From Neoroseomonas oryzicola (GTDB lineage: Bacteria > Pseudomonadota > Alphaproteobacteria > Acetobacterales > Acetobacteraceae): DNA of 53,708 nucleotides. A program made the translations under genes and the position numbers. The notes beneath the pieces are model-generated. The model was not told the origin of the DNA and ran no database searches. It saw only the letters and a list, made by a program, of their open reading frames with translations. Position 1 is the first letter of the stretch; every line of letters starts with the position of its first letter. The stretch spans positions 1-53,708 of the forward strand of contig NZ_JAAVUP010000017.1 in assembly GCF_012163135.1 (NCBI RefSeq), in the 5' to 3' direction. This document shows, piece after piece, positions 1-8,052 of this stretch.

Positions 1-1
1 C

Positions 2-76
2 TACGATCGCTGCGCACACACCTTCTTCAGCGCCATCACCCTCGCCGCCACCGTCACCTTCTGGCTCGGTCAATGA
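2..76 (+). CDS. IS5-family transposase, C-terminal end (runs off window)
   Basis: The second frame from the window edge is open and ends at TGA 74-76. Its last 24 residues begin YDRCAHTFFSAITLAA and finish TFWLGQ, which matches the conserved C-terminal tail of IS5-type DDE transposases. Only the tail is visible, so whether the element is intact cannot be judged. It ends about 90 bases before the stop of the convergent GH3 gene. That gap holds no other gene. The IS5 copy therefore marks the left border of the radical SAM/GH3 cluster. Confidence 0.7.
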   Translation, partial: YDRCAHTFFSAITLAATVTFWLGQ

Positions 77-166
77 GTCCTGAGCCTAGCTCCCGGACCA
101 GCGTTGGGGTCAGGTCCAGGCAGTGGCCCACTAATATTCCGCCAGGACCACTCGTGGGGCTGGTCA

Positions 167-1735
167 CTACCCGTTTGCGCACTCTGGCGCCGACTGCTGA
201 ATGGTGCATTGCTTCACAAATTCTTGGAACGCTTTCTCCGATGCCTGCTCATGGCTCATGATCCGCGGGAACTTGTTCTGTCCTCCGAGCCGACCCGAGC
301 GGCGCATCCAGTCGTTGAAGGTGCCCGCTGCGAGCGAGACGAGTTCGGGTGGCTCGACGACCAGATCATGCGCGCGATAGACTCGATAGTTGTCGTTCAG
401 TTCCTGGAGCCGTGTGTCCGCGCGGCGCGCAATTTCGGCGATTGCCTCCCGAGAGCTGAGCGAAGGCTCGAATTCGACCAGGTAGCGATGCCGCCCCGCC
501 ACCTTGTCGACGTCCGGCGGGACCGCGTGGACAGTGAAGTCCGCGACCCCGTATCCCAGTCCGGCCGCCGCATCCCCCAAGGCCTTGCTGAGCTCCGCCT
601 CCCGCACATGCTCCCCAAAAGCCGACAGGTCGCGCTCGACCCGTCCGGCAACGATCAGGCGAGGCGGATCGCGATCCGTGAAGCGAACCACGTCGCCGAG
701 AGCATAGCCCCAGAGACCGCCGCTGTTGCTGAGCACGAGGGCATAGTCGACGCCAAGCTCGACATCGCCGATCCAACGCCGCTCGGGCCAGCGGCGGCCC
801 GCCTCGGCCAGCGGCACGAACTCGTAGAAGACGCCGTGGTCGGCGAGCAGGCGCATGCCGTGCGCGCCGCTGGAATCATCGGCGGCCACGAACGCCTCGC
901 TGGCCGCGTAGGTCTCGCGCAGCGCGGCCTTGCTGCCGGCGAGCAGCCTGTCGAAGATTGGCCGATAGGACGTGAAGTCGACACCGCCATGGATCACCAG
1001 TTCCAGGCTCGGCATCAGCGCCGACAGCGGCTCACCAACCCGGCCTGCGGCTTCGGCAAGACGGGCGAAGAAGAAGATCAACCAGGACGGATAACCGGAG
1101 ATCGAGCGAATGTCCGAGGCGACCGCCGCCTCGGCAAGGCGGTTGATGCGTGCCTCCCAGCCGTCGATCATTTCGACACTCCGCGGCGTGAAGCGCCATG
1201 GCCGGACGAGCCAGGGCGTGTGGCGGTCGCCAAGGCCCGTCAAATCGCCAGCGATGATCCCGGGAGCGATCTCGGTGAGGTCGGTCGCGCCCAGCAGCAC
1301 AAGATTCGGCCCGGCAAAGAGCCTGCTCCGGGGCGTGGCTGCGAGGTAGAAGCTGAAGAGATCGGTGATGGCCCGCATATGCGAGCGCATCAGGGCCTTG
1401 GGTTCGGGGACCAGCTTTCGGTTTCCGGTCGACGTGCCCGAGGTTATGGCGAACTCGCGGGTCGGTTCGGGCCAGGAGATGCCGTCGATCCGAGGAAATA
1501 CGTCGCCCCAGACCTCGCTCCGCATCTGGTCGTAGCTGCGTACCGGCACGCGGGTCTGGAAGTCGGCGACGCTCGCAACCTCGGCCAGCCTGTGCTCGCG
1601 GCCGAACAAAGTGCCGGCCGCCTCGCGGCACAGGCGGAGTAGCGTGCGTTCCTGCGCCCTGACCGCATCGAGGCGGTCGAGCCGGCTCACCCGGCTGCGG
1701 GCATAGGCGCGGAGCAGCGGCGTCGCGTCAAGCAT
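167..1735 (-). CDS. GH3-family acyl-acid amido synthetase (acyl-adenylating enzyme)
   Basis: This 522-residue protein belongs to the GH3 branch of the ANL adenylating superfamily. In plants these enzymes adenylate a carboxylic acid and pass it to an amino acid; bacterial members are mostly uncharacterised. The nucleotide-binding loop TSGTSTGNRK is at about residues 98-107. A YAASE motif and a GYALGD motif correspond to the second and third ATP/acyl-binding motifs. A C-terminal GEHVREAEL segment fits the mobile lid region. Length is usual for the family and there is no signal peptide, so the enzyme is cytosolic. Its ATG overlaps the stop of the upstream GH3 gene by 8 bp, making it the last gene of a six-gene chain. 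All recognisable motifs look intact. The substrate is unknown. Confidence 0.85.
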   Translation of the reverse strand: MLDATPLLRAYARSRVSRLDRLDAVRAQERTLLRLCREAAGTLFGREHRLAEVASVADFQTRVPVRSYDQMRSEVWGDVFPRIDGISWPEPTREFAITSGTSTGNRKLVPEPKALMRSHMRAITDLFSFYLAATPRSRLFAGPNLVLLGATDLTEIAPGIIAGDLTGLGDRHTPWLVRPWRFTPRSVEMIDGWEARINRLAEAAVASDIRSISGYPSWLIFFFARLAEAAGRVGEPLSALMPSLELVIHGGVDFTSYRPIFDRLLAGSKAALRETYAASEAFVAADDSSGAHGMRLLADHGVFYEFVPLAEAGRRWPERRWIGDVELGVDYALVLSNSGGLWGYALGDVVRFTDRDPPRLIVAGRVERDLSAFGEHVREAELSKALGDAAAGLGYGVADFTVHAVPPDVDKVAGRHRYLVEFEPSLSSREAIAEIARRADTRLQELNDNYRVYRAHDLVVEPPELVSLAAGTFNDWMRRSGRLGGQNKFPRIMSHEQASEKAFQEFVKQCTIQQSAPECANG

Positions 1736-3320
1736 CGCAGCCCTTCCTGGCCAGGGCAGCGTCCCAGCCGGTCATCGGGCTCAGAGCCAATGGCTTGACG
1801 TCGCCCAGCCGCTGGCCGCGCTCCGCGGTCATGCGAGCCGTGTAGCGGTCCTGCGCGGCGGGACCGGTGGTTGCGATCCGCGCCGGCGCGAGTTGGCCCA
1901 GGCGGCGGCAATGGGCGTAGTGGACATTTGCCGAAAGTGCCTGGTCGAGCCGGTCCGCCAGGCAGGGGTCCGACCGCGCCCCTTCGATGTAGAGCGTGTA
2001 GGCGATGCCGGCCGCTGTCTCCTCGGGCGCCAGCAAAGCGAAGGCAAGCGTGGTGCCGTGGAACAGGGTGCCGATGACGCCGGCAACGAAATCCTCCTCC
2101 AGCTTCTCGCCGAACCGGTCGGACCGCATGCCCTGCCTGCCGAGGAATTCGAGGCATGGCGTCGTGCCGAGACGGCCGGTGCAGCGCAGGCGATCGGGGA
2201 TGCGATAGCGGTAGAGGCCGCCCGCTGTCGTGACCAAGGGGGCATATTCCTGGCCGGGTTCCAGCTCCCAGGGCCAGAGCACGTCGCCCGACGGTGTCTC
2301 GAACTCGAAGACATGGGCGGTGACGGCCAGGATCTGGCGGCCCGCATGGGGGAGGGTGACGAAGCCCTCGGTGGCGATCACGCCTTTGGGCTGGATCATG
2401 GCCTGCGGGAACAGCCGGGCAAGCTCCGGCAGGTAGGCCGCGGCGAAACCGTGGCCCCAGGCGCTGATCAGGCGCAGGCGTGGCCAAACCGAGGCCGGGC
2501 TTGGGTCCCGCAGCCCTGCCAGCGCGCGGGCGCGTGCGGGACGGGGCGCCAGGTGCAGGCCCGTGCCGGTGAGTGACATCCCCCCTGCGAGCAAGGCAAG
2601 CAGCGTGTCCCAATGTCCGAGCATCCAGCGCCAGAGGAGCGGCAGGAAGCTCGGGTGCCAGATCGACACCAGAGCGAGGTCCTCGCGGGCGAGCAGGCAG
2701 AGGGCGGTGGCCTGGCGGTGGATCTCGACGTCCTCGATCCGGCTTACGCTGCCGGGCACGGCCAGGGCCGCGTCGATCACCGGCTTCATGAGGCCGCCGA
2801 GATAGGCACTGTCCTCGTCGAAGCCGACCGGAATGCCGCCAGCGGTGCGCGAGCGGCCGAGCGCGGGCGAGATTGCCCAATAGGCTGGCCCGTCCCCGGC
2901 GCCTTGGACGGTGCGGAAGACCTCGGCCATCCAGGGAGCGAGCGCGGCACGGAATTGTGCCTGCAGGGGAGCCGTGTAGGGAACCAGCTTGGCCGGACCG
3001 CCGGTGCCGGCAGTCAGCGCGAAGTGCGTGACCGGGGCGGCAGTCAGGACCCGTGGCTCACCCACTGCGATGCGGTCAATCAGCGGGGCCAGATCGCTGT
3101 ACGTGTTCACGGGCACCGCGGAGCGGAAGTCGCGCGGTGTCCGGATCCGCGCAAAATCGTGCTTGTGGCCGAACACCGTTCGTACATTCGCCGCCAGGAG
3201 CTTTTCGAGGAGGCCGGACTGGACCTCGCAGCAGGCTGGCAATGCTCGGCGCAAGCGCACATCCGCAGAGATCGAGGCGAGCCGCCAGATCGCGTTGGCG
3301 CTGCGCGCCGCAAGGCTCAC
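1728..3320 (-). CDS. second GH3-family protein with degenerate ATP motif
   Basis: This 530-residue protein is recognisable as GH3 family over its whole length and is a paralogue of the next gene downstream. Its first motif reads TAGTGGPAK instead of TSGT(S/T)xGxxK. The second reads ATEG where YxxSE is usual, and the third reads YRIPD where YRxGD is usual. A late FGEKLEEDF segment matches the GH3 lid. The changes suggest altered nucleotide handling or a different acyl acceptor, but the fold seems complete. The start is GTG at 3318-3320, overlapping the upstream GNAT stop as GTGA. Two adjacent GH3 genes in a bacterial operon suggest two successive acyl activations, or one active enzyme with a partner. 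That reading is inference. Confidence 0.8.
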   Translation of the reverse strand: MSLAARSANAIWRLASISADVRLRRALPACCEVQSGLLEKLLAANVRTVFGHKHDFARIRTPRDFRSAVPVNTYSDLAPLIDRIAVGEPRVLTAAPVTHFALTAGTGGPAKLVPYTAPLQAQFRAALAPWMAEVFRTVQGAGDGPAYWAISPALGRSRTAGGIPVGFDEDSAYLGGLMKPVIDAALAVPGSVSRIEDVEIHRQATALCLLAREDLALVSIWHPSFLPLLWRWMLGHWDTLLALLAGGMSLTGTGLHLAPRPARARALAGLRDPSPASVWPRLRLISAWGHGFAAAYLPELARLFPQAMIQPKGVIATEGFVTLPHAGRQILAVTAHVFEFETPSGDVLWPWELEPGQEYAPLVTTAGGLYRYRIPDRLRCTGRLGTTPCLEFLGRQGMRSDRFGEKLEEDFVAGVIGTLFHGTTLAFALLAPEETAAGIAYTLYIEGARSDPCLADRLDQALSANVHYAHCRRLGQLAPARIATTGPAAQDRYTARMTAERGQRLGDVKPLALSPMTGWDAALARKGCDA

Positions 3321-4054
3321 GCGAGGATCCTGAGCGTTTCCGCCGGCCGGCTGGCGCGCTCGGCCAGCCGGCCGGCGGCGGCGGTGTAGTTCTCGCGCTC
3401 GAGACTCGCCAGGCAGACCAGTTCGTCGCCTTCGGCATGGCCGGGGTTCAGCGCCGCAAAGTATGCGACATGGGGATCGGCGAGCCGACGTTCGGGTATG
3501 CCGCGCAGTGGGCCCGCGAGAAGCTGTGGACGAGGAAGCCTTACGACGCCGCTGGCCGGGTCGTAGCGGTCGCCGAAGCGGTCGGTGGCGAGGAAGTCGA
3601 GCAATCGTCGGTCTTCTGCCGGGGTTTGGCGGTCATGGCAGGGATGGAAGGTCCGCGCGAAGACCGGCAGGAAGCGATAGCTCCGGTACCCTGACGAGAT
3701 CAGCAACCAGTAGAGCGTGAGCCCAGGCTGCTGTGCCCGCAGGTGCTCGATCGCGGGGATCCAATACTGCGCCAGGGACCGCTGACCCCAGCCGTCGGGC
3801 GCCATCACGGTGTCGCCCGAGCAGATCACCGCGATGTCGCGTCCCTCGAACCTGCGCCGATAGAGCGCCAGCGTCGTGAAGCCGGCCAAGCGCCCGTCAT
3901 CCTCGGCGCGGACCAGCAGCACGTAGTCCTTGTTGTTCAGATCCTCGCGGAAGGTCCAGCGGTCGACGCCGTCGAACTGGCTTTCGAGCAGGCGGAACAT
4001 CTCCGCTTCGCCAGAGGTCGAGAGGGCGGAGCGGCGGATCAGGAGCCCGGTCAT
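3317..4054 (-). CDS. GNAT-like acyltransferase domain protein
   Basis: This 245-residue cytosolic protein has an early core typical of GNAT-like folds: a strand-loop region ending DYVLLVRAEDDGRLAGFTTL, then GRDIAVICSGDTVMAPDGWGQRSLAQ, where the acetyl-CoA loop would sit. The canonical RxxGxG/A signature is weak (GWGQRS), so assignment is at fold level only. The C-terminal third does not resemble a known domain to me. It overlaps the upstream GNAT gene by ATGA and the downstream GH3 gene by GTGA, so it is translationally coupled to both. A plausible role is acyl transfer to or from an intermediate made by the GH3 and radical SAM enzymes. The substrate cannot be inferred. Confidence 0.6.
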   Translation of the reverse strand: MTGLLIRRSALSTSGEAEMFRLLESQFDGVDRWTFREDLNNKDYVLLVRAEDDGRLAGFTTLALYRRRFEGRDIAVICSGDTVMAPDGWGQRSLAQYWIPAIEHLRAQQPGLTLYWLLISSGYRSYRFLPVFARTFHPCHDRQTPAEDRRLLDFLATDRFGDRYDPASGVVRLPRPQLLAGPLRGIPERRLADPHVAYFAALNPGHAEGDELVCLASLERENYTAAAGRLAERASRPAETLRILA

Positions 4055-5142
4055 AACAGCGCCGCCTCGGGCTGCGCGAAAAGTGCCGGGTCGAGCGGTG
4101 TGGGGGGCGGAGTCCCGTCTATCGCGACCTGATAGAGTCGCGAGAGATAGGTGTGAGGTCGAAAATTCCCCTGCACCCAGGCACAGGACGGGTGGCGGGT
4201 CGATAGCGTCAGGGCGAGCAATTCAATGCCCTTCTCGTCCCGGGCCCGTTCGCATGCAGCCGTGATCAGGGCATCGAGCGCCCTGGTATCGTCGTCATCG
4301 ACGGCGAGGTGCGAGAGGAAGCCGATCCGCAGTCGCGCACCGACCGCCGGCATCATTGGCGGGGTAACGACCTGGCCTGACCCACCGATCGGCGCACGCA
4401 GCCCGCGCGCGCTGCCATAGCCCCGGATCACGGTCTGCTTGAACGCGGCCTGGTCCCAGACAGCGGCGCAGGCCCTGACGTTGTCTCCCGTGCCGATTGT
4501 CAGGAAATCGTTGATCGCCAGCCCCGGGCAGATTTGTGGATCCACCAGATCCTCTTCGCTCCAGGCCATCGCATACTGCCGGTGGCTAAGGTTGCGCGCG
4601 AGGCAGGCGGCGATCCCAGCGGGAGTGCCGCCTGTGCGGACCCGCTCTGGCCGGCGCACGGGCTGGCTCGTGGGCATAAGGTAGGTGACCAGATCTTCGA
4701 CATGATGGAACACGGGCAGACCGGGCCGCTTGGCCTCGAGCAGCCTGCGGGCGGCGACATTCGTGGTGACGATGGTCGAGAAATAGGTTTCGGCCAACAG
4801 GCCCTGACCATGCAGTGCGGCGAGTCCCGAGAACCCTGCGTATATGACCGCTTTGCTCCCGCGATACGGGTGGTCGACGCGGAGTTGGTGAAGATAGCCA
4901 ACCTCGGTCGCCACCCCGTTCAGCCAGAGCCGTTGGATCGAGATCTCACCCAATCCCGCGATGCGGTCGCTGTTCTCAGGGCGGACCACGACGACGAAAC
5001 TGCGGAGGCTGGCCGCCCGGGAGGCGACGAAGAAGTCCGGTTCGCGTTCGTAGGAGACAGCGATCTCGCCGCCCACGGGGTTCTCGCGCAGGATCCGCAG
5101 TATCTCGGCATTGTCGGCCGGTGTGGCGAACTCAGCTCGCAT
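4051..5142 (-). CDS. GNAT-family N-acetyltransferase-like protein
   Basis: From the ATG at 5142 this gives 363 residues starting MRAEFATPADNAEILRIL, the usual first strand and helix of a GNAT domain. A longer reading to 5208 would add 22 residues lying wholly inside the radical SAM gene and is less likely. An internal segment (EVGYLHQLRVDHPYRGSKAV) resembles the GNAT V/LxVxPxYRG-type acyl-CoA loop. The second half has GNAT-like elements too (RIGFLSHLAVDDDDTRALDA), so the protein may hold two degenerate GNAT domains. It overlaps the upstream radical SAM gene by 11 bp and the next GNAT by ATGA. It is probably an acyltransferase acting within the cluster pathway. Confidence 0.65.
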   Translation of the reverse strand: MRAEFATPADNAEILRILRENPVGGEIAVSYEREPDFFVASRAASLRSFVVVVRPENSDRIAGLGEISIQRLWLNGVATEVGYLHQLRVDHPYRGSKAVIYAGFSGLAALHGQGLLAETYFSTIVTTNVAARRLLEAKRPGLPVFHHVEDLVTYLMPTSQPVRRPERVRTGGTPAGIAACLARNLSHRQYAMAWSEEDLVDPQICPGLAINDFLTIGTGDNVRACAAVWDQAAFKQTVIRGYGSARGLRAPIGGSGQVVTPPMMPAVGARLRIGFLSHLAVDDDDTRALDALITAACERARDEKGIELLALTLSTRHPSCAWVQGNFRPHTYLSRLYQVAIDGTPPPTPLDPALFAQPEAALL

Positions 5143-6523
5143 TGCGCCACTCGCCACTGCCGGCGGCTCCCACGGGTTCCAACGGCCATTCGCACCCGGC
5201 GTCGCCAAGAGGCAGCTGGTCGCGCTGGAAGACCTCCCTGCCCAGCATCAGATTGGTCGCCAGGAATGTCTTGAGCATGAATGCCGTCCGGCAGTTCGTG
5301 CCGTCAACCATGCGGCGGGCGATGTTTGGCAAGGAGAAGAAGCGTGCCCGGGCCCGGACACAGTTCTCGTGCACCTCGTCAGGCGTCATCTTCGCAGGGC
5401 GAAAGGGTAGCTGGTTGTAGTGGTAGTCCGGGTCCAGCCACCACGCGTCGGAGATCAGCCTCCCCTCCTGCTGCAGCCGGGCATACAGCGGAGTTCCCGG
5501 GAACGGCGTCAGATGGTTGAAGGCAGCGATGAACATGCGGTGGCGCATCGCGAAATCGACAGCGGCGTCAAACGAATCTGGCGTATCGTGGTCATAACCG
5601 AAGATGAAAGTGCCGTAGAGCCGAATCCCGAAGCGGCGAAGATTGGCCATGGCTTTTTCGTAGCCGCCGCCCATCAGGTTGAATCCTTTGCCCATGGCGC
5701 GAAGGGACTCGCGATCCAGGCTCTCAAAGCCGATCAGCACGCCCTGACAGCCGGCACGCGAGATCAGATCAAGGAATTCTTCGTCATGGGCGGCGTTGAT
5801 GCTGGCCTGCGAGACCCAGCGGATGCCAAGCGGGATCAGGGCGCGGTAAAACTCTTTGGCGTCGTCCATGTTCGACGTGATGTTGTCGTCGACGAAGAAG
5901 TACAGATCTCGCTTGCGACCGATGTCCGCAATCTCGGACAGGATGGCATCGACAGGACGACGGTTCTGGGTGCCGCTGAAGAACGATTGGATGGCGCAGA
6001 ATTCGCAGCGGAAGTGACAGCCACGTCCGGCTTCGACAAGCTGGACGTTAAGGTAGTGCTTGCCAGAGAAGATCCGGCGGTCGGGCCTGGCGAAGCCCAG
6101 TCTTGGCCGGCAGGGCGCGCGATAGCGGCGTCGCCAGGTGCCGGCCTGAACATCGTCGACGATGCCGGCCCAGAGATCCTCTGCCTCGCCTATCACCACG
6201 ATGTCGGCGTACTGCGCGACTTCGTCGGGGCAGAGGGTGGCGTGAAAGCCGCCCATGACTACCGGCACGCCGCGGCGGCGGTAGGCGCTGGCGATCTGGT
6301 AGGCGCGCCGCGCCGTGTAGGTTTCAACGCTGATGGCGACCAGATCGGTGGGCTCGTCATAGGGGATCGCCTCCATCCGGTCGTCGTAGAACCGCACGTC
6401 GACATCTTGGGGCGTCAGCCCGGCGATCATCGCTGCTGGCAGCGGTTGCATCTGCCACGTTCTGAGGTAGCGCTTATCTCCCGCGCGGCGGCCGATGCAC
6501 GGGTGGATCAGCGTCAGCCTCAT
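5132..6523 (-). CDS. B12-binding-domain radical SAM protein
   Basis: A 463-residue protein with an N-terminal Rossmann-like cobalamin-binding region (about 1-150) followed by a radical SAM barrel. The [4Fe-4S]/SAM motif CX3CX2C is at C169, C173 and C176 (RGCHFRCEFC). Later hallmarks are FFVDDNI, GVLIGFESLD and GTFIFGYDHD, then the LTPFPGTPLY strand typical of this subfamily. The base-off cobalamin motif DxHxxG is absent, as in many of these enzymes. It is a close paralogue of the two plus-strand radical SAM proteins. Such enzymes methylate unreactive carbons or rearrange carbon skeletons in lipids and natural products, and they need low oxygen. ATGA overlap joins it to the upstream radical SAM gene. 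Substrate unknown. Confidence 0.88.
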   Translation of the reverse strand: MRLTLIHPCIGRRAGDKRYLRTWQMQPLPAAMIAGLTPQDVDVRFYDDRMEAIPYDEPTDLVAISVETYTARRAYQIASAYRRRGVPVVMGGFHATLCPDEVAQYADIVVIGEAEDLWAGIVDDVQAGTWRRRYRAPCRPRLGFARPDRRIFSGKHYLNVQLVEAGRGCHFRCEFCAIQSFFSGTQNRRPVDAILSEIADIGRKRDLYFFVDDNITSNMDDAKEFYRALIPLGIRWVSQASINAAHDEEFLDLISRAGCQGVLIGFESLDRESLRAMGKGFNLMGGGYEKAMANLRRFGIRLYGTFIFGYDHDTPDSFDAAVDFAMRHRMFIAAFNHLTPFPGTPLYARLQQEGRLISDAWWLDPDYHYNQLPFRPAKMTPDEVHENCVRARARFFSLPNIARRMVDGTNCRTAFMLKTFLATNLMLGREVFQRDQLPLGDAGCEWPLEPVGAAGSGEWRNAS

Positions 6524-7893
6524 CTGGCGGCGCCTTTCGCCGCGCGAGCCGCAAGGGGCCCTGCTGACCCGGCATCGCTGCCGACGAACCAGTCGCAGGT
6601 ATAGAACCGGTCAAGGTTCCGCGCGTAATGGCGGTAGCCGAGATTGGCTGCCAGATAGAGGCCCGTCGCGGCCGTCGTGTCGCGATAGCGCCGCCATATT
6701 CCGCGCCAGGAATAGGCCCGCCGCCAGGCGGCCCTGTTGCCTTGTTCCAGTTGCTGCACGGTCATGTGCGCCGGGCGGAAGACGACGTGCTGGCCGTCGT
6801 ACAGTTCCCAGTCCCGGGTCAGTAGCCGGCCCTCCGCCTCCATGCGCCGATACATTGCTGTGCCCGGAAAGGGCGTCACGATGGCGAAGCGCGGCAAGTC
6901 GATTCCGCATTCGATGACGAACTCGGCAGTCTTCTCGAACACGTCCGGCCTGTCATCGTCCAGCCCAAAGACGAAGGTGCCCATCAGCGCTATCCCGCGG
7001 GCATGCAGCAGTCTGATGAGCTCAGGATAGCGTGCCGGGTCGTTGAAGCCCTTGCGCACTTCGCGCAGCCCGCCCTTCGAGATCGATTCCAGGCCGATCA
7101 GCAGACCACGACAGCCGCTGCGCACGCAGAGTTCCAGAAGGTCCGGCTTGTCGGCGAGCAATGTGGTCGAAAGCCCGTACCACGTGATGTTCAGGGGTAT
7201 CAGTGCCTCGAACAGGCGCGCGGCGTAGTCGAGATCGGCGATGATGTTGAGGTCGATGAAGATCGCCTGCCGGGCACCGCTCGCACGGATATCCTCCACC
7301 ACGTCTTCGATCGGCTTTTGATAGGGATCGCGGCCCCAGGCAAAGGGCACCACGCAGAATTCGCAGCCATGCACGCAGCCCCGGGTCGCTTCGAACACGT
7401 GGCTGGTGGCATAGCGGTGACGGGCGGCCAGCGTCCGATCGACGCGGGGACGATTTGCCAGGCTGAAGTCCGGTGCCTGCACATAGCGGGGCCGCATGGC
7501 TCCGGCGACAAAATCGCGCAACAACTCTGGCCAAGTATCCTCGGCATAGCCCACGACGATGCTGTCCGCATGGGGCTGGGCGTCGTCGGGGACCAGCGTC
7601 ACATGCGGCCCGCCCAGCACCACCGAAATCCCGCGTGCACGGAACGCCGCGGCAATTTCGTAGGCCCGCGGGGCTGTCCCGGTGATCACCGTGATCCCGA
7701 CCAGGTCGGCAGGAAAGTCCAGCGGCACGTCATCGACACCCTCGTCGATGATGGTCAGCTCGTGCTCGATCTCGGGCGGGATCAGCGAGGCCAGGGTGGG
7801 CAGCGTGAGCGGTGCATAGCGCAGCGACTTGCGGAAGATGCCGCCGCGATGGCGATACAGCGGGCCCTTGGGCGAAAGCAGCAGAATTCGCAT
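6520..7893 (-). CDS. B12-binding-domain radical SAM protein (first gene of minus arm)
   Basis: This 457-residue protein has an N-terminal cobalamin-binding-like domain (about 1-150) and a radical SAM domain with C173, C177 and C180 in RGCVHGCEFC. FIDLNII, GLLIGLES and GTFVFGLDDD mark the SAM-binding strands, and IVTPFPGTAMY closes the barrel. It diverges from the other three radical SAM proteins in the cluster, which resemble each other more. The start ATG at 7893 has an AGGAAA ribosome site about 8 bases upstream. It heads the six-gene minus operon. The promoter should lie in the 159-bp divergent spacer holding an FNR-type palindrome 110 bases upstream of this start. The reaction is not predictable beyond radical chemistry on an organic substrate. 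Confidence 0.88.
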   Translation of the reverse strand: MRILLLSPKGPLYRHRGGIFRKSLRYAPLTLPTLASLIPPEIEHELTIIDEGVDDVPLDFPADLVGITVITGTAPRAYEIAAAFRARGISVVLGGPHVTLVPDDAQPHADSIVVGYAEDTWPELLRDFVAGAMRPRYVQAPDFSLANRPRVDRTLAARHRYATSHVFEATRGCVHGCEFCVVPFAWGRDPYQKPIEDVVEDIRASGARQAIFIDLNIIADLDYAARLFEALIPLNITWYGLSTTLLADKPDLLELCVRSGCRGLLIGLESISKGGLREVRKGFNDPARYPELIRLLHARGIALMGTFVFGLDDDRPDVFEKTAEFVIECGIDLPRFAIVTPFPGTAMYRRMEAEGRLLTRDWELYDGQHVVFRPAHMTVQQLEQGNRAAWRRAYSWRGIWRRYRDTTAATGLYLAANLGYRHYARNLDRFYTCDWFVGSDAGSAGPLAARAAKGAAR

Positions 7894-8002
7894 GCCGTCG
7901 TTTCCTGCCTATGTGTTGCGACGGGCCCCAACCGCATGTCGGACCGCCGCAGCGCCGCCCGGAAATCGAACTTCAAGAAACCACGAACGGCCTATTTGGA
8001 TC

Positions 8003-8016
8003 TTGATTTCGATCAA
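8003..8016. promoter_or_regulatory. perfect FNR/FixK-type operator between divergent radical SAM operons
   Basis: TTGATTTCGATCAA matches the TTGAT-N4-ATCAA consensus of FNR/FixK/Anr regulators at all ten specified bases. It lies in the 159-bp spacer (7894-8052). Its centre is about 43 bases before the plus-strand ATG at 8053 and about 116 bases before the minus-strand ATG at 7893. At the class II activator position (-41.5) the transcript would begin at about 8051, so the plus-strand message would be almost leaderless. That fits the lack of a Shine-Dalgarno sequence before 8053. The rest of the spacer shows no gene. Confidence 0.65.
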
Positions 8017-8052
8017 TCGGCTGTTCGCGCGCGGGTGCCATTTTGTTTCTGA

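Noticed and set aside
104..1642. Long plus-strand open frame opposite the first GH3 gene
   Set aside because: It mirrors the GH3 gene in high-GC DNA, has no recognisable domain and no ribosome site. The minus-strand protein has clear GH3 motifs.
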